From assembly GCA_002482415.1 (NCBI GenBank), contig DLFY01000004.1, positions 15,278 through 46,196 on the forward strand: a DNA stretch of 30,919 bases. Direction: 5' to 3'. The notes beneath the pieces were generated by a model. That model was not told the DNA's origin. It ran no database searches and saw only the letters and a program-made list of their open reading frames with translations. Below are positions 24,593 to 30,919 of the stretch, piece by piece (the stretch's first letter is position 1; the number at the start of each line of letters is the position of its first letter). Source of the stretch: Phycisphaerales bacterium UBA7708 (GTDB lineage Bacteria; Planctomycetota; Phycisphaerae; Sedimentisphaerales; Anaerohalosphaeraceae). Both the position numbers and the translations under genes were made by a program.

Positions 24593-25903
24593 TTATTTCG
24601 GGGTGCATTCGCCGATTTTACAGGCCTTCTGGATTTGTTCGGGCGACAGTTTCATTTTGTCGGCCAGGGCCTGATGTATGGTAATCAGCTTGCCGGTCTC
24701 ATGTGGATTTTTTTCGACCCATTTTTTGAGATTGTCGGCATTGACGAAAAATCCCTGATGGAAACAGCCGGCCGAGGTCCAGGTGCCGTCCGGTTTCTTG
24801 CGCTGGCCAAACCATGCCACGGCGGTGGACGGTTCCAGTGAGGCAATGCTGCCGTTGAGGGTCTTGACGACAATCGGCTCGCCGGTGAGACGGTCTTTTT
24901 CGTGGACTTCGATATCCTTGCCGGTGCGGGCCGCGACACCGAGGGCACAATGCGAACAGCATCCCCAGGTCTGAACGCCTTCGAGGCGGACTTCGGCGGC
25001 ATCCTGCGGGTAGCAGGCCCGGTCACAAAAGCCGCAGCGGTGGGATAATTCATTTGTCTGGAGTGCGGCCAAAGTCAGGATGTTTCCGCCGGCGGCCTGC
25101 TGGGCCTGTTTGGCGGCGGCGGTATCGGCATAGGCCTGAAGGATCGGACGACCTGCGGCATCAACGCCCTGCAGATAGACTGCGTCCGACAGCGGCAGCA
25201 TCCGGCCGGATGTAAAATCAGCGACGGTGACTTTCTTTTCGAAATCAGTCTTGTCTTCGGTCAGGCAGGAATACATGATGAAATAGCAATGCGGGCCGCA
25301 CAGCCGGACATCGCCTTTGTCGGTCTTGACCATGACCAGCGTTTTGGCAGCGATATCCTTTTCGCACATGTAGCAAATCTGGTCTTTGGGGCGGGTGTCC
25401 GGCGAGGCCGGCTCCAGGCGTGAAAACTGGGGTGCAGCGGTTCCGGCAAAATCGAAGCCGAGTTCTTTCCACTTGGCCAGGATGTCTTCTTTGGAGAAAA
25501 ATCCTTCGTGGCGGAACAGTTCTGCGCCGGTTGGGGCGATGAATATCTGCGTTGGAATAAGGTTGATGCTGTAGGGTTTTTCCGCATCGGGATTTTTCCA
25601 GACATCGATGAACACCACTTCCAGCTTGCCCTGATACTCCGTCTTGAGCTGTTCAAGGATCGGGGCCATCATTTTGCAGGGGATGCATTTGTCAGCGCCC
25701 AGATCAACCAGCCGCGGCAGGGTCGAAGGCTCGTATTGGCGGGCGGCTCCTTCGGCTGCGGGAGCGGCAGAAGGAGGAGCAATTTCCGGCTGCGACGCCG
25801 TGGACGGGGGACAACAGGGTACTCCGCCGCGTTTCAGGACCACAACGGCCCCCACAGCCACCATCAACACAACAACAATTCCCATCTTGGCATACGGATT
25901 CAT
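24593..25903 (-). CDS. Membrane-anchored thioredoxin with two NosL-like Cys-rich segments
   Basis: A 436-residue protein with 18 cysteines. An N-terminal signal anchor (7-24) is followed by C30-C31 and a Pro/Ala linker. Residues 62-150 are a thioredoxin domain with active site C73-I-P-C76 and a cis-proline loop (I-P-T-Q). Residues 175-280 resemble a NosL copper-binding domain: C177-x2-C180, C202-x3-C206, then V-A-D-F-T-S-G and a Gly-Gly-x-I-L end. Residues 288-410 look like a second, longer copy: C290-x2-C293-x3-C297, C315-C316-x2-C319 and a T-G-E element. The C-terminal tail has C428-x4-C433. The ATG at 25903 has AAAGGAAG upstream. It probably works in the periplasm, taking electrons from CcdA and binding metal or thiol substrates. 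The NosL likeness is from pattern memory and needs a profile search. Confidence 0.8.
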   Translation of the reverse strand: MNPYAKMGIVVVLMVAVGAVVVLKRGGVPCCPPSTASQPEIAPPSAAPAAEGAARQYEPSTLPRLVDLGADKCIPCKMMAPILEQLKTEYQGKLEVVFIDVWKNPDAEKPYSINLIPTQIFIAPTGAELFRHEGFFSKEDILAKWKELGFDFAGTAAPQFSRLEPASPDTRPKDQICYMCEKDIAAKTLVMVKTDKGDVRLCGPHCYFIMYSCLTEDKTDFEKKVTVADFTSGRMLPLSDAVYLQGVDAAGRPILQAYADTAAAKQAQQAAGGNILTLAALQTNELSHRCGFCDRACYPQDAAEVRLEGVQTWGCCSHCALGVAARTGKDIEVHEKDRLTGEPIVVKTLNGSIASLEPSTAVAWFGQRKKPDGTWTSAGCFHQGFFVNADNLKKWVEKNPHETGKLITIHQALADKMKLSPEQIQKACKIGECTPK

Positions 25904-25969
25904 GGTTCTTCCTTTATTTATGATTCCGAGACTGTTTTGCGACAATTCCAATACAAACGATAAGGTCGA

Positions 25970-26341
25970 TTACAGCAGCGGCATGGCCGCACTGCAGGCC
26001 TTGTTGATGTTGTCTTCTGTTGCAGGGCTTTTGCCTTTTTCCAGACCGAGGTCGGCAAGCTGAAGATGCTTGAAAGTGGTAAATCCGGCCTTTTCAAGAC
26101 ATGCCTTGACACAATTCAAGGGACAGCCGTCGATGGCCAGAATGGACGAAGCGGCCTGCGTCGTTTTCATAATGCCGTCTATCCGCCCGCCGATGCCGGT
26201 CAGACAAAACATCTTGCCGGCCCCATCCCGGGTCAGTTTTCGCGCCGCCTGGTCGGCAACGGCACCCACATCCGCCGCGCCGGAACAGGCAAAAATCAGT
26301 TTCGGCCCGCCGGTACATACCTGACTATTCTGCTCTGCCAT
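25970..26341 (-). CDS. DGC-domain putative zinc-binding protein
   Basis: A 123-residue cytoplasmic protein with six cysteines: C9, C19, C46, C73, C77 and C81. The family-naming Asp-Gly-Cys motif is at 71-73 (A-I-D-G-C-P-L-N-C), and a second cysteine pair sits near the N terminus. DGC proteins are proposed zinc binders and are frequently encoded next to ArsR regulators, DUF318 permeases and small thioredoxins, exactly the neighbourhood here. The biochemical role of the family is not established as far as I know. AAGG precedes the ATG. Confidence 0.85.
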   Translation of the reverse strand: MAEQNSQVCTGGPKLIFACSGAADVGAVADQAARKLTRDGAGKMFCLTGIGGRIDGIMKTTQAASSILAIDGCPLNCVKACLEKAGFTTFKHLQLADLGLEKGKSPATEDNINKACSAAMPLL

Positions 26342-26428
26342 AAAACACCTTGCCTTTCTGATTGACGATTATTGAATTAAGATTGTCGATTTATTTCGGT
26401 TTCCACAATGTGCGGCAAACGATCACAG

Positions 26429-26668
26429 CTATTGCTGCTGAAGCATGGATTTAATGTCCGACAGGGGCGGCACTTTGCCCACAGACTTGACCTGGCCATC
26501 GACGACCAGGGCCGGGGTAATCATCACGCCGAATTTCATGATGTCGTTAATCTGCGTGACTTTTTCCAGTTCGTATGTCAGCCCGAGTTCTTTGGCCGCG
26601 GCCTCAGCCATTTCGGCAAGCTGCTTGCATTTGGGGCAGCCGGTACCCAGAATCTGTATTTTTTTCAT
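26429..26668 (-). CDS. Small CxxC thioredoxin-like protein
   Basis: A 79-residue single-domain thioredoxin fold with active site G-C11-P-K-C14, early in the chain (MKKIQILGTG), and the cis-proline loop I-T-P-A. It matches the redox-active disulfide protein 2 / MTH895-type group, which is often encoded beside DUF318 permeases. GAGGAT lies about eight bases before the ATG. It probably cycles between dithiol and disulfide in the cytoplasm and may deliver electrons to CcdA or to the permease's cargo. Confidence 0.88.
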   Translation of the reverse strand: MKKIQILGTGCPKCKQLAEMAEAAAKELGLTYELEKVTQINDIMKFGVMITPALVVDGQVKSVGKVPPLSDIKSMLQQQ

Positions 26669-26703
26669 TGCTTGATATCCTCATTCAATTTTTGAAATTA
26701 ATC

Positions 26704-28176
26704 TCAAAACAGTGCTCCATAAATTAATCCGCTGATCGTAGCCATCACAATCACCAGCGACACATAAATCACTGTTTTTTGCGTTCCCATGACCGAGCGT
26801 ATCACCAGCATACTGGGCAGGCTCAGTGCCGGACCTGCCAGCAGCAGCGCCAGGGCGGGGCCTTTGCCCATACCGCTTCCAATTAATCCCTGCAAAATCG
26901 GGACTTCGGTCAGCGTGGCAAAGTACATGAAAGCGCCGGCGACTGAGGCCAGCAGATTGGCCCGCAGCGAATTGCCGCCGACGGCCCACTCGACCCACCG
27001 ATTCGGTATCAGGCCTTCATGGCCGGGCCGACCGAGAAACGCACCGGCAAACAAAACGCCGAAAAACAGCAAAGGTAATATCTGTTTAGCGAAAGTCCAT
27101 GTCGAAGCAAACCATTCGCCGGCCTCTCCTTTGTCGGTACTGGTCATCCAGGATAAGCCGATAACGGCGGCTGTAAAAGGAATCATCACCATCATCCCCT
27201 GCATCGGCAGCATTAAAGCCAGAACTGCCACAGGAATGGCAGTAATCGCGACTTTCCACCAGACAATACCGAACCAAAGTATGAGAATGATTCCAAGAGC
27301 GGCTGAAAACAGGGCTGTTACTGCCCATTTATAAGTCCAAATCGTGGTCCATAGGCCGGGAACCGGCGTTTTTTCAACAACATCTTCCGCCGCCAGTTCT
27401 ATCTCATGACCCAGGGTGGTACTATCGAGTAGTTTCAGCCTATAGGAGCTGGCTAAGGGACCGCCGTGTTCTGGGGATTTTAAAACCGCCGCATGGAAGG
27501 TGGAGCCGTCTGTGGTTTTGAAAATAAAGTCGTTGGGCGCCCCCCAGTTGGCAAACACCAGAACTCCAATCATGACGGCAAAAAACAGGGCATTCTGCCA
27601 CAGCGGACGTTTTACCTCCGGTTCAGGCATTGCCATCTGGCCGTTGGCTTTTTCGATTTCTTCTTTGCGATAGATCACGTGCATCAGCAGGCCGATGATA
27701 ACGCTGAAGAGAATCGCACCGACGGCGCGGGCTATACCCAGTTCGATTCCGAGAATCCGAGCGGTCAGGATGATGGCAAGGATATTGATGGCCGGGCCGG
27801 AGTACAGGAAGGCCGAGGCCGGACCAAGTCCCGCCCCCATGCGATAAATCCCTGCAAACAGGGGCAGAATCGTACAGGAGCAGACCGCCAGAATCGTGCC
27901 GGATACCGACGCCACACCATAGGCGAGGATTTTATTGGCCCGGGCACCAAGATATTTCATGACCGAGGCCTGACTGACAAATACGGATATCGCTCCGGCA
28001 ATGAAAAATGCCGGCACGAGGCACAGCAGGACATGCTCCTGGGCGTACCACTTGACCAGATGCAGAGATTCCATAACGGCGTTGTCAAATCGCGGGGTGC
28101 CGATGGGCAAATAAAAACAGATCAGAAATATCCCGACAATCCACGCCAGCGTCTTCCAATGTTCATTCCAATTCAT
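26704..28176 (-). CDS. DUF318/ArsP-type permease
   Basis: Polytopic permease of 490 residues, with at least eight membrane helices. Helix 3 has the family's hallmark C99-S-C101-T-x-x-P-L-F-A-G and the following G-A-G-L-x-x-A-x-x-F-L-x-S-G-P-A-I-N (114-131). A soluble insert (about residues 215-270) rich in charged residues is longer than in compact ArsP proteins. Members studied elsewhere (ArsP) export trivalent organoarsenicals; most others are uncharacterised. The start has only a weak ribosome site and lies 20 bases after the ArsR gene, so the two may be co-transcribed. An ArsR-type regulator and redox neighbours support a metal or metalloid role. Confidence 0.9.
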   Translation of the reverse strand: MNWNEHWKTLAWIVGIFLICFYLPIGTPRFDNAVMESLHLVKWYAQEHVLLCLVPAFFIAGAISVFVSQASVMKYLGARANKILAYGVASVSGTILAVCSCTILPLFAGIYRMGAGLGPASAFLYSGPAINILAIILTARILGIELGIARAVGAILFSVIIGLLMHVIYRKEEIEKANGQMAMPEPEVKRPLWQNALFFAVMIGVLVFANWGAPNDFIFKTTDGSTFHAAVLKSPEHGGPLASSYRLKLLDSTTLGHEIELAAEDVVEKTPVPGLWTTIWTYKWAVTALFSAALGIILILWFGIVWWKVAITAIPVAVLALMLPMQGMMVMIPFTAAVIGLSWMTSTDKGEAGEWFASTWTFAKQILPLLFFGVLFAGAFLGRPGHEGLIPNRWVEWAVGGNSLRANLLASVAGAFMYFATLTEVPILQGLIGSGMGKGPALALLLAGPALSLPSMLVIRSVMGTQKTVIYVSLVIVMATISGLIYGALF

Positions 28177-28196
28177 GTCCGTTATGTCCAGTATGA

Positions 28197-28517
28197 TTAA
28201 ATAACATTCAGTAGTTTCTGTTCCCGCAGGGCGTTTTCCTTAAGCGCCTCGGTCAGGCAATCCACAAACCGCAAGATACACGGCGTGCGAACCTTATAGA
28301 TGACCTGAAGGCCCTGTTTGCGGTACTCCAGCACTCCCGCCGCGACCATAATCGACAAATGCTTTGAGATGTTGGATCGCTCGGACTTGACCGCGTCGGC
28401 AATGTCGCAGACACATTGCGGCCCATCCCGCAAATAATCCAGAATAGCCATCCGCAGCGGATGGGCAATAGCTTTGGCGACATTGGCCTGCTTGTCATAG
28501 ATAATTTGTTTTTCCAT
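28197..28517 (-). CDS. ArsR-family metalloregulator
   Basis: Winged helix-turn-helix repressor of 106 residues. The sensor motif is C35-V-C37-D in the recognition-helix area, as in arsenic/cadmium-binding ArsR/SmtB proteins. C80 and C87 near the C terminus could complete a thiolate site. The DNA-reading helix is S-N-I-S-K-H-L (48-54), followed by a beta wing. Such proteins leave DNA when their cysteines bind As(III), Cd, Pb or related ions, derepressing the operon. Its own promoter with an overlapping inverted repeat is visible directly upstream. The ligand cannot be read from sequence alone. Confidence 0.92.
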   Translation of the reverse strand: MEKQIIYDKQANVAKAIAHPLRMAILDYLRDGPQCVCDIADAVKSERSNISKHLSIMVAAGVLEYRKQGLQVIYKVRTPCILRFVDCLTEALKENALREQKLLNVI

Positions 28518-28529
28518 GTTATGTGTTCC

Positions 28530-28577
28530 TATGTGACTAATTTGTCATATAATAATATATGGCATCTTCTCTGTCAA
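28530..28577 (-). promoter_or_regulatory. Promoter and ArsR-type operator of the redox/metal gene row
   Basis: On the minus strand: -35 TTGACA (28577-28572), a 17-base spacer, and -10 TATTAT (28554-28549, one mismatch). Start-proximal, overlapping the -10, lies an inverted repeat: TATGTGAC (28530-28537) and GTCATATA (28544-28551), 7 of 8 positions pairing with a six-base centre TAATTT. Repressor bound here would block polymerase. ArsR proteins typically use operators of this size. Confidence 0.75.
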
Positions 28578-28624
28578 CAAAATTTCACATCCCGGCCGCA
28601 AGTTTTGGACTGCAGGGAATTCTT

Positions 28625-28653
28625 TTGACAGGGTTGCAGTCTGTGAGTAGATT
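28625..28653 (+). promoter_or_regulatory. Possible promoter of the second dnaA
   Basis: TTGACA at 28625-28630, a 17-base spacer, and TAGATT at 28648-28653 (four of six matches). It lies about 70 bases before the dnaA start codon. No DnaA boxes are present in the 204-base divergent region, unlike upstream of the first dnaA. Confidence 0.45.
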
Positions 28654-28721
28654 GTTTCTCCCGATTGACTTAATCGGCTGGAAAGTACTAAAACAGACCT
28701 AAAACGCATGGAATAGCGAAG

Positions 28722-30032
28722 TTGGCAAAATCACAGGATTCCAGTCAGTTATTTGAAGCGATTTTGGAACGGGCCAAGACCCTGGACCCCGTCAATATCC
28801 GCACGTGGTTTGACGACCTCGTCGTGGAGGAATTTGACGGCGGGGTTCTGCATGTCGGCTGCCCGGACGCGGCGACTGCGCAATATCTTCAGGACCGGTG
28901 CCTGTCAACGTTTACTCAGGCTGCACAGAATATTACGGGGCATCTGGTCAGTGTGCAGTTTCGTCCCATCAGCACTGCCGCGGTGGTTCCGGCCATGGTG
29001 CAAAGCGGGGTTAAGCTGCATCCGGATTATACCTTCGAGAGTTTCGTGGTCGGGCCCTGCAATCGGCTGGCCCATGCAAGCTGCATCGCCATCAGCCAGA
29101 ATCCGGGGACGATTTATAATCCCCTGTTTTTATACGGCAACTCCGGCCTGGGCAAAACCCATCTGCTGCATGCGGTGTGCCATGAAAGCCTGCGGAATAA
29201 GGCGGGATTGTCGGTACAGTTCCTCAGTTGCGAGGCATTTGTCAACGGTTTCATCAGCGCCATCGAAAAAGGACAACTGGCGGATTTCCAGAACCTGTAC
29301 CGCTCGGTGGACGTGCTGATTATCGATGATGTGCAGTTTTTGCGGGAACGCGAGCAGAGTCAGGAAGAGTTTTTTCATACCTTCAATGCGCTCTATAATA
29401 ACCAGCGGCAAATTGTACTGACCGCCGACAGTGCCCCGGCGGATTTACAGGCCCTCGAAGACCGCCTCATCAGCCGTTTCAAGTGGGGACTTGTCGCCCG
29501 GCTGGACGCTCCCAGCTACGAAACCCGCATCGCCATCGTCAAAAAGAAGGCCAGTCTTCGCGGGCTGGTGATGCCGGACGGGGTTGCCGAACTGATTGCC
29601 GAGCATGTCAAGAGCAATATCCGGGAACTGGAGGGGGCGCTGACGGTGATTTATGCCACGGCCCGCACCGCGCAGAAAGACGTCTCACTGGAACTGGCCA
29701 AGCAGGCACTGGGCTATCAGGAAAGCGAATCGGCCAAAACGCTGTCGCTGGGCGATATTATCGCGGCGGTGGCGGAGGCCTTTGATATCCGCATCACCGA
29801 CCTGCAAAGTAAAAAACGCAGCCAGAGCATCGCTCTGCCGCGGCAGGTCTGCATGTATCTGGCCCGCACGCTGACCCGTCATAGTCTTGAGGAAATCGGC
29901 GGACATCTGGGCGGGCGGGATCACTCCACTGTGCTTCACGCCTGCGCCAAGGTCGAACAGATGTATAAGACGGAGCCGGATTTTCGCGGACGCATCGACA
30001 AGCTGACCTCGCACATCACCCGCGGCCTGTAA
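28722..30032 (+). CDS. dnaA: Chromosomal replication initiator DnaA, paralogue 2 (canonical DNA-reading motif)
   Basis: AAA+ initiator of 436 residues. N-terminal domain about 8-80 (with I-R-T-W-F, 26-30), AAA+ module about 100-310, and C-terminal DNA-binding domain about 340-436. Walker A is G-N-S-G-L-G-K-T (139-146), Walker B is L-I-I-D-D (199-203), the arginine-finger region is L-I-S-R-F (249-253), and sensor 2 is I-R-E-L-E-G (300-305). The signature G-G-R-D-H-S-T-V (397-404) matches the classical DnaA box-reading motif, whereas the other copy is changed at three of these positions. The start is a TTG, with GGAA about seven bases upstream; the only nearby ATG (28708) runs into a stop after two codons. 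A weak start could keep expression low. Which copy is the main initiator is open. Confidence 0.93.
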   Translation: MAKSQDSSQLFEAILERAKTLDPVNIRTWFDDLVVEEFDGGVLHVGCPDAATAQYLQDRCLSTFTQAAQNITGHLVSVQFRPISTAAVVPAMVQSGVKLHPDYTFESFVVGPCNRLAHASCIAISQNPGTIYNPLFLYGNSGLGKTHLLHAVCHESLRNKAGLSVQFLSCEAFVNGFISAIEKGQLADFQNLYRSVDVLIIDDVQFLREREQSQEEFFHTFNALYNNQRQIVLTADSAPADLQALEDRLISRFKWGLVARLDAPSYETRIAIVKKKASLRGLVMPDGVAELIAEHVKSNIRELEGALTVIYATARTAQKDVSLELAKQALGYQESESAKTLSLGDIIAAVAEAFDIRITDLQSKKRSQSIALPRQVCMYLARTLTRHSLEEIGGHLGGRDHSTVLHACAKVEQMYKTEPDFRGRIDKLTSHITRGL

Positions 30033-30053
30033 CGGAAGTGGTGCTTCCCCCAT

Positions 30054-30088
30054 AAAAAAAGCCCCGCCATCCCTGACGGAGCTTTTTA
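30054..30088 (-). terminator. Terminator of the HtrA-like gene
   Basis: In the minus-strand transcript, a 14-base stem pairs throughout with two G-U wobbles around a short loop and ends in a U run. On the plus strand the same two positions are C-A mismatches, so the hairpin mainly serves the HtrA-like gene; the plus-strand dnaA may use it less well. Confidence 0.75.
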
Positions 30089-30109
30089 TAAATCCGAATC
30101 AGATATTGC

Positions 30110-30919
30110 TTATTTGTCTTCCAGTTTCAAAAGCACATACTGCGCCATGCGGCCGGTCTTGATCAGCAGACGGGCGCTGCGGGTTTGCTCGGTTTCCTTG
30201 AGCGCCTCGTTGAACTCACCCACGGAATTGACATACACCTGGTTGACGCTGAGGATGATCATTCCGGGGCGAATGCCGGCCCGCTGAGCGGGGGTTCGCG
30301 GTGTAACCTCGGCTACAACCACGCCCTGATCGCCTTTGGCGCCCAACTGACGGGCAGCATCCGAATCCACCGGCACCACCGACAGACCTAATTTCGTGCC
30401 GATTTCAGAGGTCTTGGTGGACATCTTGCTTTCCGACAGAGAGGCCACCTCCACCGTGATATTTTTCTCTTTGCCGTCACGGAACACCACCAGCTTGATT
30501 TTGGTTCCGGGGGCCATCAGCGACACGGTATTGCGGAAGTAATCGTTGCCGGGAACAGGTTTGCCGTTAAGCTGAGTGATAATATCACCTTGCTTGAGGC
30601 CGGCTTTGGCCGCGGGCGATTCTTCCAGTACTTCAGTGACCAGGACGCCGCCTTCGCCTTTATAGCCGAATGATTCGGCCAGTTCGGGGGTCAGGCCTTC
30701 GGGATTCATGGTAATGCCCACATACCCGCGAACGACTTTGCCGCCGGCAATAAGCTGTTCCTTGACGGCACTGGCCATATTGATGGGGATGGCCAGACCG
30801 ATGCCCATATAGCCGCCCGACTGACTGATAATGGCGGAATTGATGCCGACGGCCTTGCCGTCGAGATTCAGCAGCGGACCGCCCGAGTTGCCGGGATTGA
30901 TGGCGGCATCGGTCTGGAT
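30110..30919 (-). CDS. DegP/HtrA-family serine protease, N-terminal part outside window
   Basis: The frame is open from the right edge of the window to the stop at 30110, giving the last 269 residues of a longer protein. The catalytic serine loop G-N-S-G-G-P-L is present at residues 10-16 of the visible part (Ser 12). Two PDZ domains follow: the first at about 64-160 (R-G-Y-V-G-I, then L-K-Q-G-D-I-I) and the second at about 172-265 (G-V-V-V-A-E-V, then R-P-G-M-I-I-L). This is the DegP/DegQ layout. The His and Asp of the triad and any signal peptide lie outside the window. Such proteases degrade misfolded envelope proteins. The visible portion shows no defect. Confidence 0.93.
   Translation of the reverse strand: MQTDAAINPGNSGGPLLNLDGKAVGINSAIISQSGGYMGIGLAIPINMASAVKEQLIAGGKVVRGYVGITMNPEGLTPELAESFGYKGEGGVLVTEVLEESPAAKAGLKQGDIITQLNGKPVPGNDYFRNTVSLMAPGTKIKLVVFRDGKEKNITVEVASLSESKMSTKTSEIGTKLGLSVVPVDSDAARQLGAKGDQGVVVAEVTPRTPAQRAGIRPGMIILSVNQVYVNSVGEFNEALKETEQTRSARLLIKTGRMAQYVLLKLEDK

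Noticed and set aside
28561..28721. DnaA boxes upstream of the second dnaA
   Set aside because: The best match (ending TTTCACA near 28589) has two mismatches to the consensus, so there is no case for a second origin region.
1..30919. CRISPR array, prophage, tRNA or rRNA genes
   Set aside because: No regularly spaced repeats, phage structural genes or RNA-gene signatures were seen on reading both strands.

Overview
The window reads as a chromosomal segment of a Planctomycetota bacterium, most likely of the Phycisphaerae. This is an inference from gene content, not a database match. The pointers are two proteins with PEP-CTERM-type sorting tails, a pyrophosphate-type phosphofructokinase, secreted glycoside hydrolases, many small orphan secreted proteins, and two different dnaA genes 22.7 kb apart. 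Most genes have a clear Shine-Dalgarno sequence, and several convergent gene pairs share a strong hairpin terminator.

Left part (1-4414): the tail of a PEP-CTERM protein, a sulfotransferase, a second PEP-CTERM protein with a DNRLRE/CBM96-like domain, a 74-residue TM2-domain membrane protein, and rsmB (16S rRNA m5C methyltransferase). Between rsmB and the first dnaA lies a 253-base intergenic region with four DnaA-box-like sites, an AT-rich stretch and a nine-codon leader ORF. It is a candidate origin and/or dnaA autoregulatory region.

Polysaccharide block (6114-12042): a DUF4832-type TIM-barrel glycosidase-like protein, an orphan exported protein, a GH20 beta-hexosaminidase with a C-terminal F5/8 (discoidin) domain, and an uncharacterised secreted protein starting 4 bases after it. 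A hairpin-rich, possibly mobile, non-coding block follows. Next come pfp on the minus strand, an orphan lipoprotein, an iron-sulfur-flavoprotein-like reductase, and a minus-strand ParA ATPase fused at its C terminus to a glycogen-binding (CBM48/AMPK-type) domain. A 424-base AT-rich region with a long inverted repeat lies upstream of that parA.

Orphan block (17119-19894): a 67-residue protein, a GNAT acetyltransferase, a DUF6714-like protein bracketed by structured repeats, and two uncharacterised membrane proteins.

Right part (20007-28517, minus strand): ten closely packed genes that look like one operon behind a near-consensus promoter with an ArsR-type operator. In transcription order they are an ArsR repressor, a DUF318/ArsP-type permease, a small CxxC thioredoxin, a DGC-type zinc-binding protein, an 18-cysteine membrane-anchored thioredoxin with two NosL-like segments, a MacA-like adaptor, an FtsX/MacB-type permease, its ATPase, CcdA, and a Tat-exported flavodoxin-like protein. 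Together they suggest coupled cytoplasmic and periplasmic thiol/redox handling with metal or metalloid sensing and export. This is the best candidate in the window for an undescribed system. The second dnaA diverges from this operon, and a DegP/HtrA protease fragment closes the window.
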